From NCBI GenBank assembly GCA_007026445.1, contig VDMD01000004.1:930001-994000 (forward strand): 64,000 nucleotides of DNA, written 5' to 3'. The notes under the pieces were generated by a model. It did not search any database and was not told the origin of the DNA. It saw only the letters and a program-made list of their open reading frames with translations. Below are positions 24,506-36,619 of this stretch, one piece after another. Numbering within the stretch: position 1 is the first letter of the stretch; each line of letters starts with the position of its first letter. The position numbers and the translations under genes were made by a program. Origin of the DNA: Schizophyllum amplum (Eukaryota > Basidiomycota > Agaricomycetes > Agaricales > Schizophyllaceae).

Positions 24506-27267
24506 TCAAGCGACATCGTTAGTAGTGCCCTCTTCCTCGGACTCCAGCTCATCCACCTGCTCCTGCTCCGACCGTGTGCCAGACACGAGCAACCTAAGGC
24601 GCTTCTGCAGGGGCTTCTTACCCTTGACCTTCTTCCCTGGCGTCTTTGCAGTCTTGGCAGATGTGGACGTGTTCCTCGCCTTTGTCGACGTCGGTCCGTT
24701 CTTTGGCGGTCTCCCAGGACGTCGCTTGATGGACTTCGCCTGCACGACCACCGTGCCACCGTCCTGATCCTCGTCCATCTCATCCACCTCGTCCTCCCCA
24801 TCGTCCTCCGGATTGAGCTCCCACTTCGGCACAGACGGTTGGCGTTGCTTCACCGTTTGAACCTCCGTATCCTCTTCGAGGTGCGATAGCTTGGCATCGT
24901 CCTCCTCCTCCGTTCCATCACTCGCCACGGGCTCCTCCGCCTCTTGCTCCAGCTCCAGCGCCTCCCTCTCCCTCTCCTTCTCCCTTTCCTTTTCCTCCCT
25001 CTCCATCTCCTCGAACCATTCCCTCAGCGGGTCGTGCCCTTCCATCACGCGCGAGTCCACCTCATCCTTACTCGGCCATAGCCATGCTGGGAGGTCGAAG
25101 TCGAAGTCCGCCTCCACCGTGCTTCCGACCTTGCTCCCGAATGCCGTCACCTGCCGTGCGCTACGCGATCGCCGACCCGCCGCCTGCGCGATCTTGCTCG
25201 TCGCTGGCGGACGGTAGGGACCAGGGGGCACAGAGGCGGACGCTGACGTGCCATCGACAGCGGAGGCCACCTGGCGCCCCTTGCCCTTGCCCATGCCACC
25301 TCGCCCTCTGCCTCTTCCTCGCCCTCTGCCACGTCCAGAAGGCGCAGCAGAGACGGACTCGACTGGGAAGGCGGCAGATGCAGAGTCGAAAGGCGAATCG
25401 TCATCTGCAGGCCTGTCGTCCGCTAGCGACGACGGCCCTGGGAGGATGTCAACAGGCGAGGGGGTAGCAGGGCGGGAGACAGATGGAAGATTGGGGACAG
25501 GGACCTGCTCATCGAGCTCATCGGGGGCTTCGGGTCTGGACATAGGCGCCGGCGATGGCGATGGATCAATCTCCATCGCCAGAATAGCTGATTCCCTCGA
25601 CGGCGATGGCGGTGCGAGCTCTGGTGCGGGTCGAATCATGCGCAGTTGTGAAGCCCCTGGCATCTTCCTGGCGCGCTCCGGCGAAGTAGACATGGATTCG
25701 ATGGGCGGGTAGCTGTCCGCCCTCTGCGATACAGGCTTGAGCCCATTAGCCGTTGTGCGCTGTTTCTTTGCTGGAGGTTCCCCATTGTGCGACATGGAGT
25801 CGCCGGAAGGACTCGCGGGGGATGTAGGCGTTGGTTGTGGTATTGATACTGACCCGGCGGTCGTGTTTACAGCGACGGGCTCGGTTGGTGTAGATGTAGG
25901 AGGTGTGGGAGCAGTTGGAGGGGTCGATGCATTCGTGGCCAAGATTATTGGTGAAGCGGACGACGATGCGGGCGCAGGAGAGGCTTTCCGGGCAGAAGCA
26001 GACGATGCGGCCGCATTTTCATTGTGTGATTCTGTGAGGGGTAGAGCAGCGGGTGACGAAGGCGGCACGGTCGTACTTTCCGAGGGCGCCACCTTCCGTC
26101 GCTTCCGCGCAGGCCCTTCGGTGGCGTCAGCCACCTCAGCGGCGGTGGTGACATGCCGGACTCGGGCGCTGGGCGTTGCAATCTTCAAATGATTGCTCGG
26201 TGTCGGGATTGGCGTTTTCGGCACATCCGTGTCCGTTCGTGCGATAGATGGGCGGGCTGAGAGGGTCTCCGGCGTGTCCTTAGGGCCGTAGTGCTTCTTC
26301 TTTTCGGGCGCAAGGAGGGCGCGATAGCGCTCCGCAAGCTCCTCCGCAGCCGTGACAACCTCCGCACGACGGCGCTGACCCTCGTGCAGCATCACGCCAC
26401 TGACGGGAACGCCGGGCACGCTAGAGTAGATCGCAAGCTCCTCGTCTTCCAGGCCAATCTCGTGTTCCGTGGCGTGAAGTGTGCTCTCTGCGGTGGCAGG
26501 CGAGAATGCAGACGCCGGGAGACCGAGGAAGGCCTGCGGGTCCATGCCGCGAATCTGCTCGAGGCGCTCCTTCAGCTTGTACTGCTCGTGCTTGAGTTTC
26601 TCCTTTTCGCGCATGCGGATCCGCTTCTCAAAGTTCTCGTACTTGCGATGGCGCTTCTCGTATGCAGCGTCAGAGTCGAAGTCGCGGACATCCTTGGGAT
26701 TGACATGATGAGTATGGCCTAAAAGCAGGGGAAACAGTAAGCACACCTGGTCAGCGCGGGGTCGAAATCGACTGCCAGCTTCGAGCAGCTCGTCTATGCG
26801 GACGAACTCCGGGGTCTGGATGGTTTGCTGCTCGCGGTAGGCCTTGATGACCTCGGGCCGCTCGAAATAGCGCTCGTTGGCGAGCAAGTTGACGTGCGAG
26901 CCCTTTGTAGGGGCAGCATTGTCAGGGGGGACGACAGAGGAGTCTGTGGTAAGAAGGAAGAGGGTGTCAAGGGGTACGTGCGGCTCGCTATCCCCTGGAC
27001 TGGCTGTCAGCGATACGCGATGGTGTAAGTGGCGGGGGGCGCACCTCGACGCTCCATGTTGTCGAGTATCTGTTGGTCTATCTCGTTGTTCCCGAAGCCA
27101 ACGACGCCGCGGCGCGTGCGGGTGGGCTGTATGCGCGTCGGGCGCGTTTGGTGGCTACCGCGGCTCGAGCTCGAGGAAGCCGCGTCCATCATGTCACTGA
27201 TCGCGTTCGCGTCCGCTACGGCGTTCAAGCTGATTGTCAACGTCGACGACGACGAGGGGGAGGTCAA
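24506..27267 (-). CDS. SAS4/PEHE-type chromatin protein
   Basis: Exon 1 starts MTSPSSSSTLTISLNAVADA, ends GNNEIDQQILDNMERR and splices to GDSEPHVPLDTLFL. The conserved block is ERYFERPEVIKAYREQQTIQ, then FDSDAAYEKRHRKYENFEKR and IRMREKEKLKHEQYKLKERL, a strongly basic helical region. The EKRHRKYE core matches the PEHE/SAS4 domain found in MSL1, KANSL1 and yeast Sas4, proteins that scaffold MYST histone acetyltransferases. The remaining ~600 residues are Ser/Pro/Thr-rich and probably disordered, with a GRGRGRGRGRGG patch near 25300, Glu-rich stretches and an acidic C-terminus. A frame-preserving segment near 26730 (VCLLFPLLLGHTHH) is probably an unspliced intron. Function by homology only. Confidence 0.75.
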
Positions 27268-27618
27268 TGCTCGCGACGTCGACGGCTACAGTGGTCGACG
27301 AGTGCGCAACGAAGCTCGACGTTGGCGCCGAGCCGGCCGGCCGTTGCCGCCCCACCCTGTTCGGTATTTTCACACCGCCGCCCCCCGCCCAGCCCCCCCC
27401 GCCCCCTCGATACTGACACTGAGATCTTAATTTACACCGACTAGCCACTCCGAACTGCCAACCATCGACCCTAGGTATCGCCTATGCCAATCCGGTGAAG
27501 GTACATAGATACTACACTGGACTGACTGCATTAAGCTGCTCTTTACAACACCCGGACTTGATGGCACATCTTTACCTCCTGGAAACCTGGCCAACCATCC
27601 GACCTTCCAATGCTATCT
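27268..27618. other. Intergenic, promoter side of the SAS4-type gene
   Basis: No coding signal. A C-rich tract (cgccgccccccgcccagccccccccgccccc) occupies about 27376-27406, the likely 5' leader or promoter of the SAS4-type gene. Confidence 0.5.
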
Positions 27619-28131
27619 TCAGCCATGGCTCAATGCTGTCTCAGCCTGCTCAATCTTCGCAGCGGGAATGAGGACCCAGTCCGTGTTCCTGCAAGTCGGT
27701 GAGCAAGCAGATCCGCGCGCAAATGCGCATCACACGTACCAGGTGGAGACAACGTAGACTCCAATCTTCGCCGTCCTTAGGGCCTCTGTGAAGCTGCAAA
27801 TCACGCCGACCAGATCTGCACGCCAAGTCGGATCGTCCGTCCTGCGACTCGGGCAACGCAAACAACGCGACGCACCGAATTCCATCGGCCCTGCGATCTT
27901 GATCACACGCCACTCCTCCGCCTTACTGTTTTTTGGGGCGCCGTCAAAGTCCTCGAATGCGACGGAGATCTCTTCGAATGTTGTCGTGACGGAAAAGAAC
28001 TTGTCGCTCTTCTGGCACAACCGCTCGCTGACCCATGCGGGCATCCCATCTGCGGGGTCGTACTTGACAGTATAAAACGGAACGTTGAAGGTTTGAAGAT
28101 GCAGGCAGGTGTGGTCCGAGGGGGGAGACAT
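27619..28131 (-). CDS. ACT-domain protein (CASTOR-like amino-acid sensor fold)
   Basis: Starts MSPPSDHTCLHLQTFNVPFY and continues FFSVTTTFEEISVAFEDFDG, EEWRVIKIAGPMEF and VGVICSFTEALRTAKIGVYV, then after a short intron NTDWVLIPAAKIEQAETALS, ending HG. The last two blocks are the ACT core (helix, then strand with V-V-S-T then TDWVLI) of the group that includes CASTOR arginine sensors and related small fungal proteins. About 150 residues, so one tandem ACT pair at most. Such domains bind amino acids and control partner proteins; ligand and partner here are unknown. One intron near 27740-27690. Confidence 0.82.
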
Positions 28132-29075
28132 AATAACTGACGCCTCGAAGATGGTGGAAGAACGCAACTTTCCTCAACATGGCGACTGACTATCACATCC
28201 GTTACAGTTCGAGGCAGCGAAAGCGCAGATAATAAGAACATGCTACACAGTCATGATGTTTGAGCAGCGCGGAGTTGCGGACTCAATGTCGCGAAGTACT
28301 ATAGTGTCCCGGCCGTCTCCCGGTACTTACAGGCCAAGAGTTGCGCTCCAACGGACTTCAGAATCACGGCAGGAAGAGTCCACCGAGATGATTGTGCAGG
28401 CTTGTTGATTCATGGGAAGCGAGGTGAGCATGTTGATGGCGCAGTGCGGCCCCCTGTGCATCTGGACGTACGCCATGGAGCATCGATGATGTGAAGGCCG
28501 AACATACTTACTTATGTACCCTGGCGGTGGGAGGACGACAGGCTGAGAGTCAAGACTCAGGAGCTGTCGAATCTCGAAAGTTCAACAGTGGGCACGTGCG
28601 TTGCACACCGGGGGGCGCCACCAGCGGAACCCCATGGGGCATCCTGGATCCTGCCAACTTGACAAGTTGAACCTGAACCCTCATCTCGGTTGTCGCATGT
28701 TCGTCCTCTCTTCCATCTCTTGAAATCAGAATTCGAGTCCTCATTTCCTAGCGACCATTGGTGTCGCTAAGTAGCCACCGTCAGGGCACTGAGCCTTCAT
28801 CTGTCAAGAAAAAACCCGGATCGAAGCCCGTCCTCTCGTCGCCTTGCGTGATGCCTCCTGATGCCTCCCCTCAGAGTCATCATCGGAGACCCGCAGGCCC
28901 AACTTTCCCGTTAGGCTTCGACGCGTGTCCAAAAGATGGCGCGGAACCCGAAGCACAGGACCCTGCTTCTCCCATCGCGAGGCGATCACAGGGAGTTCCC
29001 ATAATCAGTCTCCCCGTCGCGACTATATAACGGGTGCATTGAGCATTTGGGCACTCTATCGCCCCTTCTATCACC
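28132..29075. promoter_or_regulatory. Intergenic with GMC oxidoreductase promoter
   Basis: 944 bp without a supported gene. A good TATA box (TATATAA, 29024-29030) lies 46 bp before the GMC start codon, suggesting a regulated, highly expressed gene. Confidence 0.6.
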
Positions 29076-31891
29076 ATGCCCATCGTTCAGCTCGACCAGG
29101 TTGCCGACAAGTCCTTTGACTATGTCATCATCGGTGCGTGGGGGACGTTCTCCGCGCGTACGACCATAATGACTCCTTCTTTCAGGTGGCGGGGTAAGGT
29201 GATCGAGCGCGTATGCGGGACGTTGAACTTATGCGAGCACGTTAGACCGCCGGCCTCACCCTCGCAGCACGTTTGACTGAGGACGCAGACAAGTCCGTCA
29301 TCGTTCTCGAAGCAGGCCAGGACCATGTCGAGGACCCGAACGTTATGCAGACGGCGTTGTACGCCTCGCATTTTGGTCAGGACAAGTACGACTGGGGCTT
29401 CAAAACGGTATGCGTTGCTTATCTCCCAACGTAACAACACTTCGCTTCCGCTACCATGATGCTAGTCCCATGCCTTTCTCATGTCTACCTCGTTCCCCGA
29501 TCCTCTTACTGACCTAACGCGCAGACTCCTCAACTCTGGGGAGGCAACAATGTTACCGCGTGGAACCGGTACGCGACTTTCCCTGCTTCATCACGTCCCG
29601 CAACCTCATTTGTTTGGGTCTACAGTGGCAAAGGTCTTGGCGGCAGCTCCGCGATTAACTTCTCCTGCTGGACGAAGCCGCCTAAAGAGGATATCGACGA
29701 TTGGGAAGCCCTGGGCAACCCTGGCTGGAACTGGGCGGAACTCGAGAAATACTTTGAGAAGTCCTCGACCTTCGTGCCTTCCAAGCTCTCCGAAGTGGAA
29801 TTGGGCAAGCGCGGCGCGGAATACAAGAAGAACTGGGCGGCAGGCTTCGGCAAGGGTGCGTCTGTCATTGGTTTGTTTAACAATTCTTCCGCTCATCCGT
29901 CCCGCAGGCCCTATCAAGGTCAGCTTTCCCAACACGTTGCCGGACATCGATGTAAAAGTAGGCGAGGTGAGTAGAAGGCTCTTGAGTCGCGCGTACGTAT
30001 CTCATTTGCACTTTAAAGACGTATCGCAAGCTCGGCATCGAATGGTCGAAGAACCCCGTGAGTACCGTCGCACTCTTGGCATCAATTCGAACGCTGACCG
30101 GTTCATCCCTCAGAGCAACGGTGAGACCTCGGGCAAGTATTTGGCCCCGAATGCGTTGAACCCCGAAACCAACCACCGTTCGTACGCTGCAAACGAGTAC
30201 CTCTACCCCAACTTGGACCGCCCGAACCTATGCGTCCTCACCACGGCCTACGCGACCAAGATCATAACCACCGATCCGAAGGATGGTAAGGTCACCGCGA
30301 CCGCCGTCGAGTTTGCACATGGGCCGGACGAACACTTCCACAGGAAGTACCTTGTGAGGGCCAAGAAGGAGGTCGTTCTGGCCGCCGGGTGAGTGGTTCA
30401 CGTACTCGCGTGGAGATCCATGCTGATCCTCCCTCAGCGCACTGAAGTCTCCACAAATCCGTACGTGCATAATGTTTGAAAGCGAAGGCGCCGTCTTGAT
30501 ATGTTTTGCAGTCGAGCTTTCTGGTATTGGGCGCCGCGAGGTGTTGCGAAAGATCGGGATCCCGCTAAAGGTGGCTCTTGACGGTGTCGGGGAGAACGTT
30601 CAAGAGCATCTCTACTCGGGCATCACCTTCGGTATGCGCACCATCTTCTCATCTGCGTCGAAGGTTCTGATGAACGAGCAGAGTTGGATGAGAACGAGCC
30701 CGATGAAACCTTTGACTTGCTACGGGATGAAATTCAAGCCGTCCGACACAAGGAGCTCTTGTACGCACGCATCACCACGTTCATCTCAGCTTTACTTTGT
30801 TAACGTCCTACTTATGCAGCGCCCAAGGCAAGGGTGTGCTCAGCATGGGCTTCACCACGTTCGCCTTCCAGCCTCTCGACGCCATCTCCGACCGCGCACC
30901 CGAGATCTTCGACAAGGAGCGCGCGCTCCTAAAGAAGCTCAAGGAGGAGGGCAAGACGAATCCGTGCCTTGACGACCAGTGGGACCGCCACCTCGATCGA
31001 GTTCAGCGGAAGGGCCCCGCGTGCGAATTCATCGTGTTCCCTGGGTTCCTGAGTTTCCCGAGTGAGTGGCCGAGGACCTCTTCGGTAAAGCGGTCAGACT
31101 GACGCTTGGATAGACCCACCTGCGCCCAACAAACGATATGTCTCATTCGTCATGGCGACGAACCATCTGTTTTCGCGCGGGACGATTGTGAGCAGTCTAT
31201 GTACCATGTAGACTGCCGAGGGCTAATCGGCGAGACAGCACTCTATCACGAGCGACCCGAAGGTCCACCCCGAATTCGACCCGCACTATTATGAGCACGA
31301 CATCGACCTGAAGACCTTCATCGACATGGTACGCTTCGTGCGCAAGGTCGTGAACACGGATCCCATCAATAGCAAGCTAGGTGCGTTGACAGTCCACTCG
31401 ACGCATGGGGAGGAGGACGCTGACGTCTAATCAGCCAAGAAGGACGGAAAGGTGATTGAGGTGAACCCTGGGGCAGATAAGCAGACGGATGAGGAGATCG
31501 GCGGTGCGAATCCACATCTTGGGTACGGCTTCGGAAGGCTGACAATGCACGCAGATTGGCTCAAGAAGTACGCGGCGACGACGTACCACACGTCTAGCTG
31601 CTTGTCGATGTTGCCCAGGGAGAGGGGCGGCTGTGTAGATACGTCGCTCAAGGTGCGTCTGGCGGGACGGACACGCTACAGGGACCTGGCTGATCATGGC
31701 TCTCGCAGGTCTACGGCACGTCGAACATCCGCTGCGTCGACCTCTCCATCTTCCCCATCAACTTCGCAGCACACCCTGTAGCGACAATATATGCTGTGGC
31801 TGAAAAGGGTATGTTCGCGTTTCTTGTCTGTCGCTCCCATGCTCATCGTTATCCTACAGCGGCCGACATCATGAAGGCAGAGGCGAAGTGA
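29076..31891 (+). CDS. GMC oxidoreductase (aryl-alcohol-oxidase-like), probably intracellular
   Basis: FAD enzyme oxidising alcohols or aldehydes, often yielding H2O2 in wood decay. Starts MPIVQLDQVADKSFDYVIIG with no signal peptide. The ADP-binding fold GGG...TAGLTLAARLTEDADKS with VIVLEAGQ is split by an intron. GMC signature 1 reads GKGLGGSSAINFSCWTKPPK near 29630-29690. Downstream come KYLAPNALNPETNHRSYAAN, EVVLAAGALKSPQ, LELSGIGRREVLRKIGIPLK and LDGVGENVQEHL (GMC signature 2). The last exons read YHTSSCLSMLPRERGGCVDT (active-site region) and IFPINFAAHPVATIYAVAEK, ending MKAEAK. The active-site motif HTSSC and AAHPVAT carry the expected His residues. About a dozen introns. The substrate cannot be deduced. 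Confidence 0.9.
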
Positions 31892-32697
31892 GAGGCCTTT
31901 GGGCTCACTCGATCTCAGAGCGATTTCATACTGTACAATACGATACCCGGCCTGATGCACATACTGTTGGACGCGTGGAAGAGGATGCTACTATAGACTG
32001 CAATGCATAGACTACTTAGACTGTCCTCCGGGTGGCGAAATGAACTGTCAGCTTCAATGTCTCTCACGCGTCGAGGTTTCCGTTTCCAGTTGGATTTCAG
32101 CCTGACACTTACCCTAAAAGTCTGTGGTCAGTCACTCGTATTCATCTCATGCTACAATATGTACTTGCTTTTGATCATGAGAAAAGTCGCCTTTCGTATA
32201 ACGCTACACATGCAGGCTGAGATACAAGAAAGACAAGATGTACATCAACCGAGCATGGATGTGATTCGATGAACGAGACCAAGGGTAACAATATTCAGAA
32301 GGCAGTATTAGTAGCAAAGGAACACCGTAGACCGACGATGAAAGAGAGGACCACATACATAATAAGTATCAAGTCGAGACGCGTCATAGATCTTGAGGGA
32401 GTAGAAAGACAGGTAAAAGGAAGACTTAAAGGATGGCGAAGGCAGGATCACAGCATGACGAATCGAGGTGGGAATGCGAGGGAGCAACAGCTCGCGACGG
32501 CGGTCACACGATCGTGCACCACCGACGTCAAGATACAAGCCCGGACGTGCAGATATGAACCGGTCGTCCGTCGCGGTGACTCGTCGTCTGTGCCCTATAC
32601 CGTACCCAAATCGTCATCCCAATTCGTCTTCCACTGACTCCTCCGCATCTGTACCCTCGTCGATCGATATCTCATAGCGTCCGTCCGCCGGAGTCGC
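31892..32697. other. Intergenic between convergent GMC and MYND genes
   Basis: 806 bp; no supported coding region. Short open frames near 32269-32640 lack domains. Confidence 0.45.
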
Positions 32698-34803
32698 TTA
32701 CGCAGAGGCGGCCGGCATAGTGATGAAAGTATGCCAGAACTCGCCCTGCGCTGCCTCCAAGGAGGTACGAACAGACTTCGGTGCCGCAGTGGGCATCGCG
32801 GAAATGCGTGCTGCAGCTGACCCACGGCGCTCGCGTGAGCCCGATTCCAAGCTTGCCTTAGTCGCGTCAGTCCTAAGTACATACATCTGATCAGTTCTGC
32901 GAGAGTCCACGAAAAACTGAACACGCACCATTCCACGGTAGAAACTGGTTCCGGAGGCTGCTCGTCCTGCTGCGATAGCGATGCATATATATCACCTCCC
33001 AAGAGCTTTTCCATGTCAGAGAATGTAGTACGTCCAACTATATCGGTGGTTGCATCGCAGCCTCGAGGCAGGACAGTCAACAAATGATACGCTGCCCCCA
33101 AATTGCCGTCTACATCTTTGTCACCTCGCAGTACACTGACACCGGGCTGAGACGGTTCTTCTGTGTCCCACACACGGAAGTCATTGAGTTGGGTGAAATC
33201 CACGACGACATGAACAGCATGCGCGACAGCGTCGAAATCGGGTGCTCCGCACACGGCTGCAACGCCCCGAAGAATATTATCGCGGCGTCGATTGACGTGT
33301 TTCCTAGAAATTGCAAGCATGTACCGCTCGTCCGACGGGGAAAATTGCGCAGAGGTTACTAGGATAGAATCAATTACAAATATCACCGAGACTCGCGAAG
33401 ATATGTACTAACCAGATCGGCTAACGTGGCATTCTAGGCGATGGCCTGCATTCCAATGCTGTCGTTGGCAAGCTACAGAACAATAATACGCCGTCTGACA
33501 TGCGCACTTTTTGAGCGGTGGGCTGAATAAGTCATCGGCAACAGCCGGACACTGATTTTGTCAGCTACAGGGTCTCAAAGAGAGAAAGGAGCTTACCTGG
33601 TTGTTATCGCATCCTATGCTACGTGACCATGCTTCGACACTCTCCAACTCCTCAACATTTTCTTGGTACTCGGTCATGAACGCGCGTATATGTGCCCCAT
33701 CGCCGCACTGCAGGAGGCGCCAGCGTATCGACGAAGAGATCGGATGAAATCGCGATGAATCATCTGGGCACGCATAAACTGCAGGATGAGGGGTGTCATA
33801 AGTTTCTGCGTGTCGTCGTTGAGTCGCACAAGATGGAGTAGGGGAACAATCAAGCCAGCGTAAATCGCCCGTTTCAAGAGCTTGGAGTCCGTCGCCCGTC
33901 GCGCGTGAAATTGAGTTATCCAAGTGCAGAAGACCGCCGGAACCGGAAGTTTTCGGTAAGGGTGCTACTGACGTTCCACGATTCGATGAGAGTATAAACG
34001 ACGTCGCGCGGCGGGCCAGGGAGAATGGAGATGAATTCATGAGTGTCAGCGAGACATCTGCCGAACGCGTCCATCGGGAACGGTTTTTGCAACGTGAAGT
34101 GGATGAATCGTTCCGAAAGAGCCTTCCGATACAGTTTGCGGACATTACCGCCAGCTGCGAGGAGGGCGTTGTCGACCAGGAAGATGACGCGTGGATGACC
34201 TGGATTATTTTCCTTCTCTGGAATATCCCGCACGAAGTTACAGATCGTACGTGCGAGAGAATGATCGAGTTCCTGCAGTTGCTCCGGAGACGCCGATGCC
34301 GAGATCTTTGGAATGTAGTCGAAGAGATTAAGCCAGAGGTCCAACAGCAGATGGCACGCGTCCTGCGTTTCTAGCACAAGTTGGCGACCTTCCACATGTG
34401 CACATGCCGCGATGACGACGTTTACTCCTGGCAACAGGCTGGCGAGATCGCTATGGGTGACATTCTTGAATTTAGGATGGAAGAATGCAGCCCAACGCCA
34501 AGCATCTGGCCACACAGCGAGAGTGGCAGCATACAAGTCCGGATAATCGTCTGCAAAGAGGAGAAGTATTCTCAGGGCGGATAGCGCATGATGCGCAGCA
34601 TGGAAGGCGCTCGTAGGACGTAGATCGATAGGCAGGCGGATATTGTGGTTCACCAGAAGCAACTGGGGGTCGAGGGAGAGGTCGATGAAAGGCTGTTGAG
34701 TACGCATGACTCTTAGAAGCCGACGACACGTCTCTTCTCGGCTTGAGGTATGGTTGAGCATGACCCGCAGTTCATCATCCATTATACGCAGTCCGCGCGA
34801 CAT
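32698..34803 (-). CDS. MYND zinc-finger protein, agaricomycete type
   Basis: Starts MSRGLRIMDDELRVMLNHTS, followed by a long all-helical repeat region (ALSALRILLLFADDYPDLYA, LLLDLWLNLFDYIPKISASA, LKRAIYAGLIVPLLHLVRLN). Across an intron near 33590 the MYND finger appears: KKCACQTAYYCSVACQRQHW followed by NAGHRLEC (about 33510-33430), giving the C-C...C-C...H-C ligands of the fold. The C-terminal half reads SAQFSPSDERYMLAISRKHV, HVVVDFTQLNDFRVWDTEEP and ends FWHTFITMPAASA. This layout of a helical half, a central MYND finger and a mixed C-terminal domain is common in expanded families of polypores; no biochemical role is known. MYND fingers bind proline-rich peptides. Confidence 0.85.
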
Positions 34804-35363
34804 TGAGTGGGGGGACGCTAAGTGATGTGAGTGTCACAAAATTCAAGGGCGCGTGAGCGCCTCCGCAATCGTCGGGTATATGTCACTCACCTGTCTATCC
34901 AGAGGATTTATATGTTGGAAATCGGGGGAAGAAGGGGAGGCTGGTTGTGGCTTCAAGCGGCGCGCATGAAAGTCAAGAGCAAGAGTAATCACATCACGTG
35001 AAGTTCACGATCAAGTTGTTGATTCGTTCGACGATCCTTGAAGTTGGATCCATCGCCCAGGTCTCTCTTCGTACAGTATGTGGATTTGCTTCTATGTGAT
35101 TTTGCTTCTATGTGGCTTCATCTGACAGTGCCTTGATTCTAGGCCATAATCTAGGGTTGTTTCTCAGCGTCTATCCTCCATCTCCCGCCTATCGTGGGGC
35201 TCCAGGCGCTTGTTGCTAGTGATTGAATAGACGCGTCGCGATTTGAACGGCCTGACCCTCCATATATAACATCCTGCAATACCCTCACTAGGCTTCAACA
35301 ACTCCCAATCTCACTGCCCTATCGTCAACGGTCCTTTGTGTCTCGCCACGAAGTCCCTCAAAC
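34804..35363. promoter_or_regulatory. Divergent intergenic region, MYND / dsRBD genes
   Basis: 560 bp. A TATATAA element at 35263-35269 lies about 95 bp before the + strand ATG at 35364. A local duplication (gatttgcttctatgtg / gattttgcttctatgtg) lies near 35083-35115. No gene seen. Confidence 0.55.
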
Positions 35364-36424
35364 ATGGCAGGCCTCCCGCCCCTTCCCAAGATCGAGGGCG
35401 ACCTCGACTGCCTCCTCGACGTGTTTACGCACGATTCGCTCCGGGATGAGGGGGAGATGGGGCAGATGAACAACGATTACGGCAACACGGCGCGCCTGCG
35501 CGAAGTCGGCGAGCGCGTGCTCGAGCTCGCCGTCACCTTCCATTACTACAACGACAGCCAGGATGGCATGCTCACGGCTGAGGAGATCGTGGTGCGTCTG
35601 GTGCTGTATGCGCACTAATGGTGCACCGATCTCACTGCACTTGCAGATGCGCAGGCAAGAGGCGCTCTCGAATGACAAGATCAACCACTGGATGGACGCG
35701 TACGAGCTCAAGGCCAAGATCAAGGCCGCGCCTTCCGAGAGAGCCGCTGCGCGATCGAGTCCCGTATGGCCCTTACTTAACCTCATCCTGGCTACTGACG
35801 CCGGTGTCCCTAGGAGCTGAACAACTTCTTCAAGAAATACGTCGGCGCGATCTATGTTCGCCAGGGCATGGACGTCGTGCAGACTTGGATCTCCCGCCTG
35901 CTCAACCCGGACATAGAGCCAATCCTCGCACCAGGACGCCACACAAGCCCGCCGCAACAGCAACATCAACATTACCAGCAGCAGCAAGACGTGACCATGG
36001 CGCCGCCACCTCCCCCTCCCACCACCGCTCCGCCCCCAATGCCGGCGGGCGCACCGCCCGGCACACCCGCACCAATGATACCCGGCGGGAATGGTGTCAC
36101 GCTGTCCTTGATGAACCAGACTGCCATGCAGAAGGGATTCGCGGTCAACTATGATGCGTCACAGACCGGTCCGCCACACGCACCGACATGGTCTGTTCGG
36201 TGCATTCGTGAGTGTCGTCCTGCATTGATCCTCGCGCACCTCTCGTGACCCTATCTACTTTCACAGTGAACGGGAACGAGTATGGCACTGGTACAGGGAC
36301 GTCCCAGAAGAAGGCCAAGGAGCTCGCAGCCAAGGAGGCCTTCGAGCGTTTGGGCTGGGCTCGTAAGCACTTCTAAGTTCGGGGTCTGTACGTAGCACGC
36401 CTAACGCGCATTGCAGGCGGCTGA
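35364..36424 (+). CDS. RNase III-like (probably inactive) plus double-stranded RNA-binding protein
   Basis: Starts MAGLPPLPKIEGDLDCLLDV, then FTHDSLRDEG and TARLREVGERVLELAVTFHY. The last segment aligns with the RNase III signature (N-E-R-L-E-F-L-G-D-A-V-L), but the first catalytic acid is replaced (RLRE instead of RLEF) and the Asp is Glu, so cleavage is unlikely. Exons 2-3 give the rest of the helical fold, including FFKKYVGAIYVRQGMDVVQT. A Gln/Pro-rich linker near 35940-36070 precedes a dsRNA-binding domain: TWSVRCI, intron, VNGNEYGTGTGTSQKKAKEL and AAKEAFERLGWA. The KKAKELAAKEA helix is the RNA-contacting motif. The last exon adds only RG before the stop. RNA binding is likely; the role is unknown. 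Confidence 0.82.
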
Positions 36425-36619
36425 GCTTGTCTACCGTTCGTGTTCATGATCTGATTTCTTGTTTACAGGTTTCCGCCACATCTCACGTCTTGCAAATGTG
36501 CTTCTACCCCATGTACTGGTATCTCTTGATTCACAATCGATTATGTTGTACGAATAAATAGCAGAGCGAATAGGATATCCACGACGAGGCACCTGAAGGG
36601 AGATACAAGGTGAAGGCGG

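Noticed and set aside
25248..26192. Long + strand open frames opposite the SAS4-type gene
   Set aside because: They are antisense shadows of a GC-rich, low-complexity coding region; no domain, and the - strand frame has the conserved PEHE-like block.
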